17,657 nucleotides of DNA from Acidobacteriota bacterium (GTDB lineage: Bacteria; Acidobacteriota; Terriglobia; UBA7540), in the NCBI GenBank assembly GCA_003165615.1, contig PLWR01000340.1, positions 1 to 17,657 of the forward strand. The letters are read 5' to 3'. Below are positions 8,129 through 16,722 of this stretch, one piece after another (the stretch's first letter is position 1; each line of letters starts with the position of its first letter). The notes beneath the pieces were generated by a model. It saw only the letters and a program-made list of their open reading frames with translations. It was not told the DNA's origin and ran no database searches. Both the position numbers and the translations under genes were made by a program.

Positions 8129-8235
8129 CTGCTTCTCTTTGTGTCTGCTCTCCGTGCCCTCTGTGCCTCTGTGGTGAGTTCTTTCCGCAAGGACAAGGCT
8201 CACCATAGAGGCACAGAGAGCACAGAGAAAAGCAG
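8129..8235. repeat. CACAGAG-type palindromic repeat, period about 9
   Basis: The left arm 8129-8178 and right arm 8199-8235 are inverted copies of the same degenerate text. The shared words are CTCTGTG-CCTCTGTGGTGAG on the left and CTCACCATAGAGGCACAGAG on the right, with a central gap of 20 bases. Inside each arm the word recurs about every 9 bases rather than 7. The left arm carries roughly one extra unit (about 11-13 bases). It fills the space between two same-strand genes and could form a long imperfect hairpin in RNA. Confidence 0.8.
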
Positions 8236-8254
8236 ATCTGTGGGTTTCCCGAAA

Positions 8255-8974
8255 TCATCCTCGCGCCGCGCCCTCCCGGCATTTCTCCACAAAGCGCAGA
8301 AAAATTTCGCGCTGCTGGGCGGAGTCATTAACCATCTCCTCCGGATGCCACTGCACCGCCATCAGGGAAGGATATTCTGCGGCGGATTCCACGGCCTCCA
8401 CAAACCCGTCCTCCGAACGCGCCGTTACCCTCAGCCCCCACCCCACCCGTTTCACCGCCTGGTGGTGCAAACTGTTGACCCGGCACGCGCCCTGAACAAT
8501 TGAACCCAGGCTCGATTCCGAGTCCCTCACCAGCACGGAATGAGTGGGTTCCTGCCGCGACTTCCCGACGTCCGTCTGGCGATGCTCAAGCTGCGGCTCG
8601 GCGTCCTCCTTCATGTCCTGATAGAGCGAACCGCCGAATCCCACATTGATCATCTGCACGCCGCGGCAAATACCCAGGATGGGAGCACGTCGCGCCAGGG
8701 CAGCCTCGAGCAGAGAGAACTCAAATTCGTCACGCGGACGGTGGTCGTGAACATTGTCGTGCTGCTTCGCTTCGCCGTAAAAGGAAGGATCCACATCTTC
8801 TCCCCCGGTGAATAAAATTCCATCGTAATCCTCGGCGCGCACACGAGGAGCATCAGCGGCCGACACCATTTCAATCTCACTTGCCTCCGCGCCCACCGCG
8901 AGCAGAGCTTGGAAATAGGCCGACGCCGCGCTTTTTGTTTTTTCTTTTTCAGAAACCGATACGGCAATGCGCAT
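8255..8974 (-). CDS. Class I glutamine amidotransferase-like peptidase C26 (gamma-glutamyl hydrolase / PuuD type)
   Basis: A 239-residue peptidase C26 family protein. The catalytic triad is visible: Cys103 in ILGICRGVQMINV, His210 and Glu212 in VQWHPEE. GILFTGGEDVDPSFYG (52-67) and NSLHHQAV (167-174) are further hallmarks of the gamma-glutamyl-GABA hydrolase (PuuD) and related subgroup. Members hydrolyse gamma-glutamyl amides in the cytoplasm; the specific substrate is unknown and no putrescine-pathway genes are nearby. ATG at 8974 is preferred, with GAGGGG upstream; the frame extends to 9016. It stands alone, bounded downstream by a palindromic repeat and upstream by a gene-free stretch. Confidence 0.9.
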   Translation of the reverse strand: MRIAVSVSEKEKTKSAASAYFQALLAVGAEASEIEMVSAADAPRVRAEDYDGILFTGGEDVDPSFYGEAKQHDNVHDHRPRDEFEFSLLEAALARRAPILGICRGVQMINVGFGGSLYQDMKEDAEPQLEHRQTDVGKSRQEPTHSVLVRDSESSLGSIVQGACRVNSLHHQAVKRVGWGLRVTARSEDGFVEAVESAAEYPSLMAVQWHPEEMVNDSAQQREIFLRFVEKCREGAARG

Positions 8975-9335
8975 GTTCAGAACCCCTCGTGCCCCAAGCC
9001 GATTGTCCGGCGGCATGGGCTCTCACTGATGATAGCGAATAACGGACAAGTTGACTCTGAAATTCCGCGCTCCCGATTCGCCCTGTTCTGCGTGACTATT
9101 CCAATTCCCGGTTGTGCAGTGGATGTCGGTGCTGGTGGGCATTACGAGCAAACTGCGAGCGAGCGGACGCGTCACGCTGAACCTTTCGGCCAACGACCCG
9201 TGAACGAGGGCCACCACACACTAAGGTAAGGACAACCTCAGTGTGACCATCGCAGACCGGGCGCGCTCCCCACACTTCTCCCCCGGCGTTTTTCACCGAT
9301 TAAATCCGCCGCGGCGAAAGGCGCGTTGGGGACAA
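8975..9335. other. Gene-free stretch (361 bases)
   Basis: No credible gene is visible here; the short open frames lack ribosome sites and family features. The only structure noted is a hairpin at 9219-9243, where CACTAAGGT pairs with ACCTCAGTG (one mismatch, seven-base loop). It lies downstream of the minus-strand gene at 9336-9800 and could terminate or protect that transcript, but no T-tract is present. Confidence 0.5.
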
Positions 9336-9800
9336 TCACGCCACCTTTATCATGCTCCTCGGATGGGTCGAGGCCGTCTGATGCTCGTACGCCTTGACCG
9401 TGTAGTAGATCGCCTTGTCGAAAAAGTATCCCACCATGCGCCGGAGTTCCCTTTCCTGATGCAACTCGACCGCGGAATCCATCAGGCCGGTCATCCGCAC
9501 GTATTGGTAAAGATAATTCTTCGTGGAAATCAGGGAAAAGACAATTTCCTCAAGGGGAACGCCTTCCGCATGACGGCGGATTGCCAGGTCCGCGTAATTG
9601 GCCGCGATCAGTTCCTCACCCTTTTGACTGACCCAGTGGCCGAGATTCCGATAAACAGCGTAGGTCCGATAATGTAACTCTTCCGAGGTGAGATGATGGT
9701 AATGCGGGGTTCGTGAATTGCTCTGGAGGTCTTTGATGAGTTCCTGGGTCAACTCCTCCGCATGGTCCTCAATCATTTGCATCAAGCGAACGGTAAGCAT
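9336..9800 (-). CDS. Small helical protein resembling a solo RsbRD N-terminal domain
   Basis: A 154-residue, predominantly helical, charged protein with no membrane segment or signal peptide. Its opening, a helix ending in IEDHAEELTQELIKDL, then SNSRTPHYHHLTSEELHYRTYAVYRNLGHWV, resembles the sensory domain found at the N-terminus of RsbRD-type co-antagonists and some histidine kinases (PF14361-like). No STAS or kinase domain follows, so it would be a stand-alone sensor-like module. This assignment is by pattern memory and moderate at best. The start is well supported: GGGAGGTG lies six bases before ATG 9800. The gene is isolated, with about 360 gene-free bases downstream and 397 upstream. Confidence 0.75.
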   Translation of the reverse strand: MLTVRLMQMIEDHAEELTQELIKDLQSNSRTPHYHHLTSEELHYRTYAVYRNLGHWVSQKGEELIAANYADLAIRRHAEGVPLEEIVFSLISTKNYLYQYVRMTGLMDSAVELHQERELRRMVGYFFDKAIYYTVKAYEHQTASTHPRSMIKVA

Positions 9801-9941
9801 AGCGCACCTCCCGGTTAACCTGATCCGAGCTGAGGTATGAATACGGGCCTGGTCATATCAACAGTCCCCCGTGAGACCATTGCTCGCGAGGTTCGGGCGG
9901 ACTTGTTAATTGCAGATTAGTCCTCGATTGGGGCATAGTCA

Positions 9942-9973
9942 AGCCAGGTTGTACCAGCCAGGTTGTACCAGCC
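9942..9973. repeat. 14-bp tandem duplication (AGCCAGG + TTGTACC)
   Basis: Two exact copies of a 14-mer composed of AGCCAGG and TTGTACC at 9942-9955 and 9956-9969, followed by AGCC of a third copy. The 14-base unit is twice the 7-base period seen at other loci. Each unit contains the near-palindrome GGTTGTACC. Confidence 0.85.
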
Positions 9974-10098
9974 CTCAGGCAATCGGGCCAATGCGTCATG
10001 GGGAACCTGGCCCCGCCGAGCCGCAACCAAACACATCTCGTAGGGGCAGGCCTCGTGCTCATAAGTACTAAGATAAGCGTGGTCTCAAAGAGATTGCT

Positions 10099-10125
10099 AG
10101 CCCGTCAGCCGACAGGCTTTCTTTT
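10099..10125 (+). terminator. Terminator-like hairpin with T-rich tail
   Basis: AGCC (10099-10102) pairs with GGCT (10115-10118) and GTC (10104-10106) with GAC (10111-10113), separated by a single C/A mismatch and closed by an AGCC loop. TTCTTTT follows. The stem is short, so strength is doubtful. No plus-strand gene precedes it within 5 kb, so if real it would end an RNA initiated inside the 9801-10098 gap. Confidence 0.35.
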
Positions 10126-10152
10126 GGCTCTCAGAACGGATGCCCTTACAAT
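10124..10152 (+). promoter_or_regulatory. Candidate sigma70-type promoter for the 10198 gene
   Basis: TTGGCT at 10124-10129 and TACAAT at 10147-10152 are separated by 17 bases. This predicts a start near 10159 and a leader of about 40 bases before ATG 10198. The -35 overlaps the T-tail of the hairpin just upstream. Confidence 0.45.
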
Positions 10153-10197
10153 AGGGCTTGGGGGAAGCGTTGCAGCGCCAAGGATTCGGAGGTTCCC

Positions 10198-10728
10198 ATG
10201 CAGGTTCCCATTCACCTGGCCATTTCCTGGCTGATCGGTCACCGCTTGCCGGAGCGCCGCGATCGTCGCTTGGTGACTTGGGCTGGCGTGCTGCCGGATT
10301 TGGACGCGTTATCACTGTTGGGCGGGGCGCGTGCATTCAGCGAGTATCACCACCTGGTGACCCACGGCGTGGTAGCGGCCGTCGTGGTAACCGCAGCCTG
10401 CACCGCCTTGGCGCGTGAGCGTAAGAAGGTATTACTGCTGTCGTTCCTGGCCTTTCATGTTCACCTGATTTGCGATTTGTTGGGGAGTGGCCGCGACTGG
10501 CCGATTGTGTATTTCTACCCCTTCAGCCGTCATGAGTTTTACACGCCTTACGGATGGCCGCTGGCGTCCCCGCAGAACGTACTCGTGTGGCTCGCGGCGG
10601 TGGCGCTCACCGTGTGGGTGGGGATTACGCGCGGCAGAACCTTTGCGGAAGCCTTCCTGCCGGCGCGGGCTGATGCCGCCGTGGTCAAAGCCCTTCGCAA
10701 TATCTACGGACGATTCAGGCGGGGTTGA
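10198..10728 (+). CDS. PF04307-type (YdjM-like) membrane-bound metal-dependent hydrolase family protein
   Basis: A 176-residue protein of the small membrane-associated putative hydrolase family related to E. coli YdjM. The family's scattered His/Asp pattern is present: H6 in IHLAIS, VLPDLDAL with D34 and D36, EYHHLVTHG (H51, H52, H56) and HVHLICDLLGS (H87, H89, D93). Hydrophobic stretches at about 57-72, 76-95 and 125-142 indicate an inner-membrane location. These residues could bind a divalent metal, but no substrate is established for the family. The start is supported by GGAGG six bases before ATG and by the promoter-like pair upstream. A second, longer member occurs at 15716-16720. Confidence 0.85.
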   Translation: MQVPIHLAISWLIGHRLPERRDRRLVTWAGVLPDLDALSLLGGARAFSEYHHLVTHGVVAAVVVTAACTALARERKKVLLLSFLAFHVHLICDLLGSGRDWPIVYFYPFSRHEFYTPYGWPLASPQNVLVWLAAVALTVWVGITRGRTFAEAFLPARADAAVVKALRNIYGRFRRG

Positions 10729-10750
10729 GCGATGCCCGCGCGGGGCATCT

Positions 10751-10824
10751 AGAAAAGCAAGTCAAAAGGCAAAACGCAAAAGTCAAAAGTGAAAAGCCGC
10801 ATTCCCACAGGTAGTGTCCCAATT
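10751..10824. repeat. Left 74-bp inverted repeat of the orphan-gene cassette
   Basis: It matches the reverse complement of 11590-11663 without gaps, 65 of 74 bases identical. The outer part (10761-10795) is five in-phase 7-mers ending in AAAA (GTCAAAA, GGCAAAA, CGCAAAA type). The inner part is non-repetitive and ends GTAGTGTCCCAATT. Confidence 0.9.
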
Positions 10825-10968
10825 TCTTTAATTTCCCGAGGTGCTTACCGCCTATCGAAAAATCAGCAATTGATAAATTATTGGGCAGAACGGGAAGTTT
10901 TGGGAATGATATACCTCACGCGAGGAGGCATGGGAGCATGAGCCTGCCCTCGCGGAGGTGGATGCGTC

Positions 10969-11553
10969 ATGAGTACGGACCCTTGGCTGTTTGTTTTCTC
11001 TGCCCTTTCCGGTCTAGGTGGACTAGCGGCCTTTTTGGGCTGGCTCGGAATCAAGCCGTCACAATTGGGATTGGGCACCAAGTCGGTCGCTGCTGCGAAG
11101 GGCGCAATGCATGTTTCGTCTATCCGTGGCAGGAGATTGAAATTAGTTACGGGGATAATTCTATTCTTCCTGAGTATGGGCTTTTCTATTTTTGGTCTAT
11201 ATCGCTGTCGGCAATCAAGGTTATCCGTGTCGGAATATCCCGTCCAAACACCTTTGGAGGTTATCGTTGGGAAGAAGTACATAAACGAGTCCTTAGAAGT
11301 GGACGGCAAGCGATTTGAGCACTGCGACTTTACCAACGTTACATTCATGTATCACGGTTTAGCCGAGTATTCCATCGTCGAAGACTCATTTCACGGAAGC
11401 TTGCAGCTCATCACGGATAATATATCGATAGAGGCATTTGAGACTCTCCAACAGAACCTGCAGAAATCTCCGGGAGTTATCCGGGGCTTTACTGGATTAA
11501 TGGACAAAAGTGGGAATATTACGAAATTTAATGAGTTCACTAAGCAGCCGTGA
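10969..11553 (+). CDS. Orphan membrane protein, two N-terminal TM helices and a soluble C-terminal domain
   Basis: I do not recognise a named family. The 194-residue protein has hydrophobic segments at about 7-27 and 58-79, joined by a loop rich in Lys, Ser and Gly. A C-terminal domain of about 110 residues follows (85-194). In it, KRFEHCDFTNVTFMYHG (114-130) and the following SIVEDSFHGSLQL look like short beta-strand repeats, somewhat like pentapeptide or beta-helix rungs. A C-terminal amphipathic helix (IEAFETLQQNLQK) follows. GGAGG lies about ten bases before ATG 10969, a loose but usable ribosome site. Base use is clearly AT-richer than in flanking genes, and it sits between the 74-bp inverted repeats, both suggesting transfer. 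Function unknown; no toxin, nuclease or immunity motif is evident. Confidence 0.75.
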   Translation: MSTDPWLFVFSALSGLGGLAAFLGWLGIKPSQLGLGTKSVAAAKGAMHVSSIRGRRLKLVTGIILFFLSMGFSIFGLYRCRQSRLSVSEYPVQTPLEVIVGKKYINESLEVDGKRFEHCDFTNVTFMYHGLAEYSIVEDSFHGSLQLITDNISIEAFETLQQNLQKSPGVIRGFTGLMDKSGNITKFNEFTKQP

Positions 11554-11589
11554 GTTTCTTGTATTCGGGATTCGAAAGAGCGCATTTCG

Positions 11590-11663
11590 AATTAGGACAC
11601 TACTTGTGGGCATACGCCATTTCACTTTTGACTTTTGCGTTTTGACTTTTGACTTGCTCTTCC
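11590..11663. repeat. Right 74-bp inverted repeat of the orphan-gene cassette
   Basis: Inverted partner of 10751-10824. Five in-phase 7-mers (TTGACTT, TTGCGTT, TTCACTT type) occupy 11621-11655, toward the outside. The inner part starts AATTAGGACACTAC. It ends 22 bases before the ligA stop codon. Confidence 0.9.
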
Positions 11664-11685
11664 GGCTCCGCCGCAAAGCAACGCC

Positions 11686-14007
<2,322 letters not shown>

Positions 14008-14095
14008 CATTACGCAGGGAAGGCGAAATCTTCGCGGCATTCGAAGTCCCTATGGGCAAGGAAAAGCTACACCACTACGAGAGACTCGCCCCGTC

Positions 14096-14125
14096 TTGAC
14101 ACGGCTGCAACGCCGCTGCTAGTGT
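14096..14125 (+). promoter_or_regulatory. Candidate promoter for the secreted-protein gene
   Basis: TTGACA (14096-14101), an 18-base spacer and TAGTGT (14120-14125) preceded by TGC, giving an extended -10. This predicts a start near 14132, about 30 bases before ATG 14162. Confidence 0.45.
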
Positions 14126-14161
14126 CATTAAGGAAAGCACGAAGGAACAGGAGCACTGGTC

Positions 14162-14566
14162 ATGAAGCTGCAAAAAATCATGATGACGGCCGCGCTCGCA
14201 GCCGCTTGCGTGGCCGCGCTGGCTGCGGCGCCGCAATCGGATAAGCAGCCGGTGAAGTCGAGCACGGGGCGTTTTGGCGACGCCAGTGGGGTCGCGCCCA
14301 AGTATCAGGATTACCTTTTTGGGATCATCAAAGAGGTAAACCAGAATGAGGTGATCCTGGCCAAGACCAAATTCGGCGTGGACCAGGCTTTCAAGTTCAA
14401 CAAGAAAACCAAATTCACCCTGGACGGCAAGACCAGCACATTTGACAAGCTCAAAGTGGGCGAGGGGATTTACATCGACGTTGACACGGACAAGAAAACC
14501 GGCGAGCCGATCGCCAAAAAGGTTATCAGCGGCGTGGATATGCCGTCGATCCCGGCGGAGAAGTAA
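14162..14566 (+). CDS. Small secreted hypothetical protein (possible small beta-barrel)
   Basis: 134 residues with a clear Sec signal peptide: MKLQKIMM, a hydrophobic Ala-rich core (9-22), and probable cleavage after AAA near residue 23. The mature part of about 110 residues alternates short strands, GIIKEVNQNEVILAKT, QAFKFNKKTKFTL and GEGIYIDVDTDK, ending with KKVISG. This resembles DUF5666-like OB-fold or beta-barrel domains of the cell envelope, but I cannot name a family with certainty and propose no function. AGGAG nine bases before ATG supports the start, and a promoter-like pair lies upstream. It is followed after four bases by a heptamer element that separates it from the lipid kinase gene. 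Confidence 0.8.
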   Translation: MKLQKIMMTAALAAACVAALAAAPQSDKQPVKSSTGRFGDASGVAPKYQDYLFGIIKEVNQNEVILAKTKFGVDQAFKFNKKTKFTLDGKTSTFDKLKVGEGIYIDVDTDKKTGEPIAKKVISGVDMPSIPAEK

Positions 14567-14570
14567 CCGG

Positions 14571-14673
14571 ATCTTAGATTTTTGATTTTGGATGGAAGAC
14601 AACACTTGCCCGCCACGCCTGCCGGCAGATCTTTTTCTCCAATCCAAAATTGCAAATCCCAAATCCAAAATTG
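14571..14673. repeat. Heptamer-phased inverted element C (40-base core)
   Basis: The left arm has four in-phase 7-mers at 14571-14598 (ATTTTTG, ATTTTGG type). The right arm has five at 14639-14673 (CAAATCC, AAAATTG type), the reverse complement of the same text. The core 14599-14638 contains the palindrome GCCTGCCGGCAG. The last heptamer supplies the proposed TTG start of the next gene. Confidence 0.85.
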
Positions 14674-15648
14674 AAAAAAGGCACGCTCATCTATAATCCG
14701 GTTGCGGGGCGGCGTCCTGCCAGGCGGGAGCGCGAAGTCCGCGAAGCCGCCATGGTGCTGCGCCGGGCAGGGCTGGAAATCGAGCTCGCGCCCACGGCGC
14801 GGCCCGACATGGCGAACGAGTTGGCGCAGGCCGCGGTCGCGAGGGGCGCGGATGTGGTCCTGGTTTGTGGCGGGGATGGGACCATCAACGAAGTCATTAA
14901 TGGCCTTGCCCTGAGCCAAGTGCCTCTCGGCATTCTGCCCGGCGGCACCGCAAACATTGTGGCCCGCGAACTGCGACTTCCCCTCAATCCTGTGCGCGCT
15001 GCCCGCCAGCTCCTGCGCTGGACGCCCCATCGCATCGCCCTGGGGCGCGTTCGCTGGGGGCAATCGCCGGTTGCACCTCCTGCCAGCGAACCCACCGGTA
15101 GCGGCAGGTTTACCCCGCCCCTGGGTTTACCGCCCTCGCAAGCGTGCTCCCGGTATTACACCAGCGTGGCGGGAATCGGGTACGATGCGCACATCGTCTA
15201 CAAGCTTTCCTCCTGGCTGAAAACCAATTTGGGCGTGGCAGGTTACGTTATGGAAGCCTTCCGCCAACTGGTGCATTACTCTTTTCCAAGATTTTCCTGC
15301 CGCCTGAATGGTATCGAACGGCAGGGCACGTTCGCGGTGATTCATCGCACCCGGCTCTATGCGGGTTGGCTGCATCTGGCGCCCACGGCGGACCTCTTTG
15401 CGCCGCACCTTGCCATGTGCTCATTTCCCAGCCGCAGCCGCCTGCGGTATCTGCTCTATGCCTTGGCGGTGCTGACGCGTCAGCATTTGCGCCTGCGCGG
15501 CGTCTCCCTGGATCAATGCACCGAGGTGGCCTGCACCCCTGTTGATGCCACGGAGACCATCCGCTTTGAGCTCGATGGCGAATTGGGCGGCGTGCTGCCC
15601 GCGACCTTTGAGATCGTGCCCGATGCGCTGACTCTTTTGGTGCCGTGA
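14671..15648 (+). CDS. Diacylglycerol kinase catalytic-domain (YegS/DgkB-like) lipid kinase
   Basis: An ATP-dependent lipid kinase of the DAGK_cat family acting at the inner membrane on diacylglycerol or a related lipid. Seen: TLIYNPVAG (5-13), the catalytic loop VCGGDGTINEVINGL (65-79) and LGILPGGTANIVARELRLP (86-104), then VAGIGYDAHIVY (166-177). An unusual Pro/Gly/Ser-rich insertion occupies about 131-160, between GRVRWG and RYYTSVAG, where relatives have a short turn. TTG at 14671 (MKKGTLIYNP) matches the family opening; TTG at 14650 would add seven residues from the heptamer repeat. No ATG is available and no Shine-Dalgarno stands out, so the start is uncertain. It may share a transcript with the PF04307 gene 67 bases downstream. 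Confidence 0.9.
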   Translation: MKKGTLIYNPVAGRRPARREREVREAAMVLRRAGLEIELAPTARPDMANELAQAAVARGADVVLVCGGDGTINEVINGLALSQVPLGILPGGTANIVARELRLPLNPVRAARQLLRWTPHRIALGRVRWGQSPVAPPASEPTGSGRFTPPLGLPPSQACSRYYTSVAGIGYDAHIVYKLSSWLKTNLGVAGYVMEAFRQLVHYSFPRFSCRLNGIERQGTFAVIHRTRLYAGWLHLAPTADLFAPHLAMCSFPSRSRLRYLLYALAVLTRQHLRLRGVSLDQCTEVACTPVDATETIRFELDGELGGVLPATFEIVPDALTLLVP

Positions 15649-15651
15649 TGA

Positions 15652-15700
15652 AGCTGACAGCTCACAGCTTTCATTGACTGTCAGCCGTCAGTTGTGAGCT
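15652..15700. repeat. Heptamer array folding back on itself (AGCTNNN / NNNAGCT)
   Basis: Seven in-phase 7-mers. The first three start AGCT (AGCTGAC, AGCTCAC, AGCTTTC) and the later ones are inverted (GTCAGCC, GTCAGTT, GTGAGCT). AGCTCACAGCT at 15659-15669 pairs with AGTTGTGAGCT at 15690-15700 with one mismatch. It fills the 67-base gap between the lipid kinase and the membrane hydrolase gene. Confidence 0.8.
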
Positions 15701-15715
15701 GCTAGCGGGATAATC

Positions 15716-16720
15716 ATGGACAACCTCACCCACACTCTGACCGCTGTCGCCATCAGCCAAACGGGGCTGAACCGCAAGACGCGGTTTGCCACACTGACGT
15801 TGATTCTGGCCGCCAACGCTCCGGACATCGACATTCTTTCAGGTCTGAAGAATAGTATCACCTACCTGAAATACCATCGAGGGATTGCCCATTCTTTTGT
15901 AGGTATCATTGTCCTCGCTATTATCATCTGGGGCTTTATGGCTTGGGTGGGAAAAAAGGTCAAGCCCAAGCCCGGCCTTCCCCTCAACAGCCGTTGGCTG
16001 CTGCTTGCCGCCTTCCTGGGAACCGGCAGCCACCTGCTCCTCGATTTCACCAACGCCTACGGCGTGCGCCCTTTCCTGCCTTTCAGCGGACGGTGGTACG
16101 CGTGGGACATCATGTTTATCTTCGATCCGCTTCTGCTCGCCCTCTTGATCCTGGGTCTGGCGGTGCCCTGGCTGCTGCGCCTGATTTCTGAAGAAGTGGG
16201 ATCGCGCCCGGCAGGTTTGGTGCCCGGCGCCGTCTTTTGCCTGGTCGCGATGGTGGCGTTGTGGGGAGTTCGCGATTTCGCGCACCGCCGGGCGCTCGCG
16301 ATTCTTGACAGCCGCACCTACTCCGGAGAAGTCCCACAGCGATTCAGCGCGCTGCCCGTGGTGGCGAATCCATTCACCTGGACGGGAGTGGTGGAAACCG
16401 ATACGGCATTTCACGTCGTACGCGTGAATGCGCTCGATGCCAATGGAATCCCGGAGGAAATGGGGACTTTCGAAAAACCGCAATCGTCACCGGCGCTGGC
16501 GGCGGCAATGAAGACGCCGAGCGGAAGGATCTTTCTGGATTTTGCGCGCTTCCCCTGGGCGCAAGTCAACGAAACAGACGACGGCTATCAGGTGAGCATC
16601 GAGGACCTGCGGTTTCTCCGCTTCTCTTCCCAGTCCCGAAGTTTCATCCTGGAGATGGAACTAAACAAGAACCTGCAGCCCCGTTTCGCAGTCTTCTACT
16701 TTGCGGCCCCGGGGCGGTAA
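15716..16720 (+). CDS. PF04307-type (YdjM-like) membrane-bound metal-dependent hydrolase family protein, long form
   Basis: 334 residues. The N-terminal half is the family domain: NLTHTLTAVAIS (H6), ANAPDIDIL (D37, D39), KYHRGIAHS (H54, H59), GTGSHLLLDFTNAYGVRPFLPFSGRWYAWDIMFIFDP (H106, D110). Membrane segments lie at about 60-78, 93-110, 134-157 and 168-186. The C-terminal 140 residues (about 195-334) are soluble, probably periplasmic, and include LPVVANPFTWTGVVET, a common C-terminal element of the long-form members. A metal-dependent hydrolase function is inferred from conserved His/Asp only. ATG 15716 follows a weak GGGAT site. It lies downstream of the lipid kinase, which suggests but does not prove a role in membrane lipid metabolism. 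Confidence 0.88.
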   Translation: MDNLTHTLTAVAISQTGLNRKTRFATLTLILAANAPDIDILSGLKNSITYLKYHRGIAHSFVGIIVLAIIIWGFMAWVGKKVKPKPGLPLNSRWLLLAAFLGTGSHLLLDFTNAYGVRPFLPFSGRWYAWDIMFIFDPLLLALLILGLAVPWLLRLISEEVGSRPAGLVPGAVFCLVAMVALWGVRDFAHRRALAILDSRTYSGEVPQRFSALPVVANPFTWTGVVETDTAFHVVRVNALDANGIPEEMGTFEKPQSSPALAAAMKTPSGRIFLDFARFPWAQVNETDDGYQVSIEDLRFLRFSSQSRSFILEMELNKNLQPRFAVFYFAAPGR

Positions 16721-16722
16721 AT

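Larger units (their letters stand above)
9801..10197. other. Gene-free divergent region (397 bases) with tandem repeat, hairpin and promoter
   Basis: It separates two divergent genes and has no credible coding frame. It holds the 14-bp tandem repeat at 9942-9973, a terminator-like hairpin with T-rich tail at 10099-10125, and a promoter-like pair at 10124-10152. The unexplained leader-like remainder (about 9850-10095) shows no recognised RNA family. Confidence 0.5.
10751..11663. mobile_element. Putative 913-bp gene cassette bounded by 74-bp inverted repeats
   Basis: Two long inverted repeats enclose one AT-richer gene (10969-11553) between the convergent ends of the PF04307 gene and ligA, in an otherwise higher-GC region. 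There is no transposase, and no target-site duplication is visible at 10745-10750 and 11664-11670. The arms combine a heptamer array with a unique inner stretch. This could be a non-autonomous element, a gene inserted into the centre of a heptamer-flanked palindrome, or two unrelated insertions of one repeat in opposite orientation. Mobility is inference. Confidence 0.45.

Noticed and set aside
8129..8235. CRISPR-like repeat
   Set aside because: Units are degenerate, inverted and without equal spacers; no cas gene is present.
10878..11348. 156-residue open frame on the minus strand inside the cassette
   Set aside because: It is antisense to the better-supported 10969-11553 gene, has no ribosome site and no family features.
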